A stretch of DNA of 34,797 bases from Flavobacteriales bacterium. GTDB lineage: Bacteria; Bacteroidota; Bacteroidia; Flavobacteriales; UBA1820. The notes beneath the pieces are model-generated. The model was given only the letters and a program-made list of their open reading frames with translations. It was not told the DNA's origin and ran no database searches. The DNA lies in contig JAGAUI010000007.1 in the NCBI GenBank assembly GCA_017620815.1, positions 1 through 34,797 on the forward strand, read 5' to 3'. Below are positions 33,270 to 34,797 of this stretch, one piece after another (the first letter of the stretch is position 1; every line of letters begins with the position of its first letter). Position numbers and translations under genes: made by a program.

Positions 33270-33830
33270 ATGTACGCCCGACGTGAAGACAAAGAAAAAG
33301 CATTATCCTATGCAGAAAAAGCTGCTATTGCAAAAAAAGAAGAAGAAAAACAGATAAAAGAAATAGAAAGACAACTGAGAAGTCAATATTCTGGCAATAG
33401 AACAACATTGCAAAGATTAAGTTTTAAAACAACATATTTACATTATAAATTTGGAGGAGGAAGACCTTTATATGTTGATATAACTGGAGAGTATATTCCA
33501 ACAATATCTGCAAAAAAACATTTTAACAACGAAATAGGGAAAGAAGCCGATGTCAACACATTTGATTTCCGTCACTTAAGCAATATAGGAGTAACTATAG
33601 GTTCTGCAAGATGGAAATATTTAGGGAATAATACAGTAGAAGTTGTAGGGAATGGCACTTACGATTTTAACCTAGACGATTTTAAGATAAATCAACGAAA
33701 CATCGGAACTATTATAGGAAGTATACTTCACAACAGCCCATTAAATATTGTACCTTTTGCCAGTGTACTCACTTATGGAGGAAGACCATTTAAAATATAC
33801 ATTAAAGGAAAAGCTAAAATAAATCCATAA
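33270..33830 (+). CDS. orphan RHS-type toxin C-terminal tip-like protein
   Basis: The 186-residue protein has no signal peptide or membrane helix. Residues about 1-42 are charged coiled coil; about 43-60 contain GNRTTLQRLSFKTTYLHYKF, and about 110-185 contain a TYDFNLDDF segment, RNIGTIIGSI and YGGRPFKIYIKG. In layout it recalls the variable C-terminal tips of Bacteroidetes RHS-repeat proteins. This is memory-based, and I know no enzymatic role. Upstream in frame there is only a short open stretch (from 33228), with no RHS core, so the gene looks 5'-truncated or displaced. Codon use is foreign: 7 of 12 Leu are TTA and 7 of 11 Arg are AGA, unlike neighbours. The next gene starts one base after its stop. 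Confidence 0.7.
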   Translation: MYARREDKEKALSYAEKAAIAKKEEEKQIKEIERQLRSQYSGNRTTLQRLSFKTTYLHYKFGGGRPLYVDITGEYIPTISAKKHFNNEIGKEADVNTFDFRHLSNIGVTIGSARWKYLGNNTVEVVGNGTYDFNLDDFKINQRNIGTIIGSILHNSPLNIVPFASVLTYGGRPFKIYIKGKAKINP

Positions 33831-33831
33831 A

Positions 33832-34305
33832 ATGAAAAAAATTTTTAAAATATCTGCAATTATAGCCATACCTATTCTATGCGTAGTCATATTTACAACA
33901 CTACTCGTAAGCAGTGCTATTTTAAGAAATATGAGCACTCATATAGTGGGACAATACAGCATATCTTGTGACAATTTTCTTGAAAAATGCTATAACGATC
34001 AGAGCAAGACTGGCATAGCATATGACGATGGTGTTTACATAAAAAAATACACTTATAATGAGCAATTCATACTCTTGGACACTTGGAAAAGGAAAGACAA
34101 CTGTATACATTATGAAAACCCTTGGTTTATAGCAAAGACAGAAGGCCGCATAGAGATGCTTAAATGTTATTATCCTGCTCTATACATCATAGACGTTAAA
34201 CAGGATTCTATCTATGGCCCTATGGATATAAAAGAATATGTAGAGATGAGAGAAAAACTTGGCGTACCAGATGATATGACTCTCAAAGTAAAACTTAAAA
34301 TATAA
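33832..34305 (+). CDS. small membrane-anchored protein, putative immunity protein 1
   Basis: The 157-residue protein has one N-terminal membrane helix (about 5-30) with basic flanks, so the rest probably lies outside the cytoplasm. The body reads like a small single-domain protein, with an acidic/aromatic middle and a C-terminal tail YIIDVKQDSIYGPMDIKEYV then LGVPDDM. Tails of this form occur in small Bacteroidetes proteins found beside polymorphic toxins. It starts one base after the toxin-tip gene, suggesting translational coupling. Its last 44 residues are the same as in the next gene, while the rest is only distantly alike. Function is inferred from context only. Confidence 0.7.
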   Translation: MKKIFKISAIIAIPILCVVIFTTLLVSSAILRNMSTHIVGQYSISCDNFLEKCYNDQSKTGIAYDDGVYIKKYTYNEQFILLDTWKRKDNCIHYENPWFIAKTEGRIEMLKCYYPALYIIDVKQDSIYGPMDIKEYVEMREKLGVPDDMTLKVKLKI

Positions 34306-34306
34306 A
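34177..34306 (+). repeat. 130-bp exact direct repeat, copy 1
   Basis: These bases, covering the 3' end and stop codon of the first membrane-anchored gene, are identical to 34668-34797, at a distance of 491 bp. Upstream of the repeat the two genes are clearly diverged. Confidence 0.95.
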
Positions 34307-34325
34307 ACCCATAGCACATAATCAT

Positions 34326-34796
34326 ATGACAGAACTTAAAAGAGCCCTTATCATTATCCCATTATCGATAATCATTATCCCTCTCCTGATATTGTTAGCA
34401 CAAGGATTATATATGTGGAGCGACAGCCCAGAAGAAATAGCAGGGAGATATCTTATATGCTATGAGCCTCACTTTACACTGGGGATAAAAACAGGAGAAA
34501 GCACTTGGAATCTGTATGATGAGAATATGTTTATAGAGAACATAGAACATTCAGACGACTTTATACTCATCTATGCCCTCCGCTCCCCAAACGACATATT
34601 ACAAAGCGAGGATTGGATAATAAGCAAATGGAATGATGTGGAAAAAATTAAAAATGATTTTTCCCCCGCTCTATACATCATAGACGTTAAACAGGATTCT
34701 ATCTATGGCCCTATGGATATAAAAGAATATGTAGAGATGAGAGAAAAACTTGGCGTACCAGATGATATGACTCTCAAAGTAAAACTTAAAATATAA
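34326..34796 (+). CDS. small membrane-anchored protein, putative immunity protein 2
   Basis: The 156-residue paralogue of the preceding gene starts 20 bases after it. It has an N-terminal membrane helix (about 7-29, Ile/Leu-rich), a diverged middle (IAGRYLICYEP and FILIYALR align with GQYSISC and FILLDTW of the first), and the identical C-terminal tail ending LKVKLKI. The stop codon is at 34794-34796, one base before the window ends, so the gene is complete but its downstream context is unseen. Probable orphan immunity or decoy gene in an array; function is inferred from context only. Confidence 0.7.
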   Translation: MTELKRALIIIPLSIIIIPLLILLAQGLYMWSDSPEEIAGRYLICYEPHFTLGIKTGESTWNLYDENMFIENIEHSDDFILIYALRSPNDILQSEDWIISKWNDVEKIKNDFSPALYIIDVKQDSIYGPMDIKEYVEMREKLGVPDDMTLKVKLKI

Positions 34797-34797
34797 A
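34668..34797 (+). repeat. 130-bp exact direct repeat, copy 2
   Basis: Identical to 34177-34306 and cut by the window end, so it may extend further. Exactness at synonymous sites implies recent duplication or gene conversion. Confidence 0.95.

Noticed and set aside
33600-33830. Colicin-M-like catalytic motif in the toxin-tip protein
   Set aside because: The TYDF segment is superficially similar, but the Asp two residues before Tyr and the downstream His-Arg pair are not in place, so no such assignment is made.

Overview
The window looks like a chromosomal segment from a member of the Bacteroidetes, most likely the Bacteroidales. The evidence is promoters of the TTTG / TAnnTTTG type in front of many genes, almost no Shine-Dalgarno sequences, and several gene neighbourhoods or families typical of that phylum: rpmB-rpmG-DUF4295-ftsY, glyA with exbB-exbD-tonB, a short GT35-like enzyme, a GH3-family enzyme, OmpA/TPR lipoproteins and FKBP-type lipoproteins. 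I cannot name a genus. Codon use is peculiar: Leu and Ile codons ending in TA are strongly preferred when the next codon starts with G, so CTAG and ATAG are very common.

Layout. 1-340 holds two 83-bp tandem repeats carrying a fragment of a tRNA 3' end, then a minus-strand tRNA-Val(UAC) with its own promoter. 348-4995 is a minus-strand operon, glyA-exbB-exbD-tonB-folC (one-carbon/folate metabolism plus the TonB energising complex). 5261-14492 runs on the plus strand: clpB, a GT35 glucan phosphorylase-like gene, cmk, an OmpA/TPR lipoprotein, a MATE transporter, a small acidic conserved protein and a YqeY-family gene, with clear terminators between units. 14622-18670 holds two FKBP-type lipoproteins and the division/RNA block: a coiled-coil protein, zapA, a structured RNA that is probably 6S RNA, and rny. 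A glycerophosphodiesterase, an Na+/alanine-type symporter and a small outer-membrane beta-barrel follow.

21965-23776 is the minus-strand rpmB-rpmG-DUF4295-ftsY cluster. 23909-28863 is a second minus-strand operon: lipoyl E2 acyltransferase, holA, a YD-repeat lipoprotein, glmM and a stand-alone HsdR_N-type nuclease-fold protein. A GH3-family gene (plus) and an Xaa-Pro aminopeptidase (minus) converge on a shared terminator, and a rhomboid protease follows.

The most unusual part is the right edge (33178-34797). An AT-rich gene with foreign codon use resembles the C-terminal tip of an RHS-type polymorphic toxin, detached from its core. One base after its stop begins the first of two small membrane-anchored genes. 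Their N-terminal and middle parts differ, but their last 130 bp are identical at the DNA level. I read this as an orphan toxin-tip/immunity cassette array that probably continues past the window. Everything else is mostly housekeeping.
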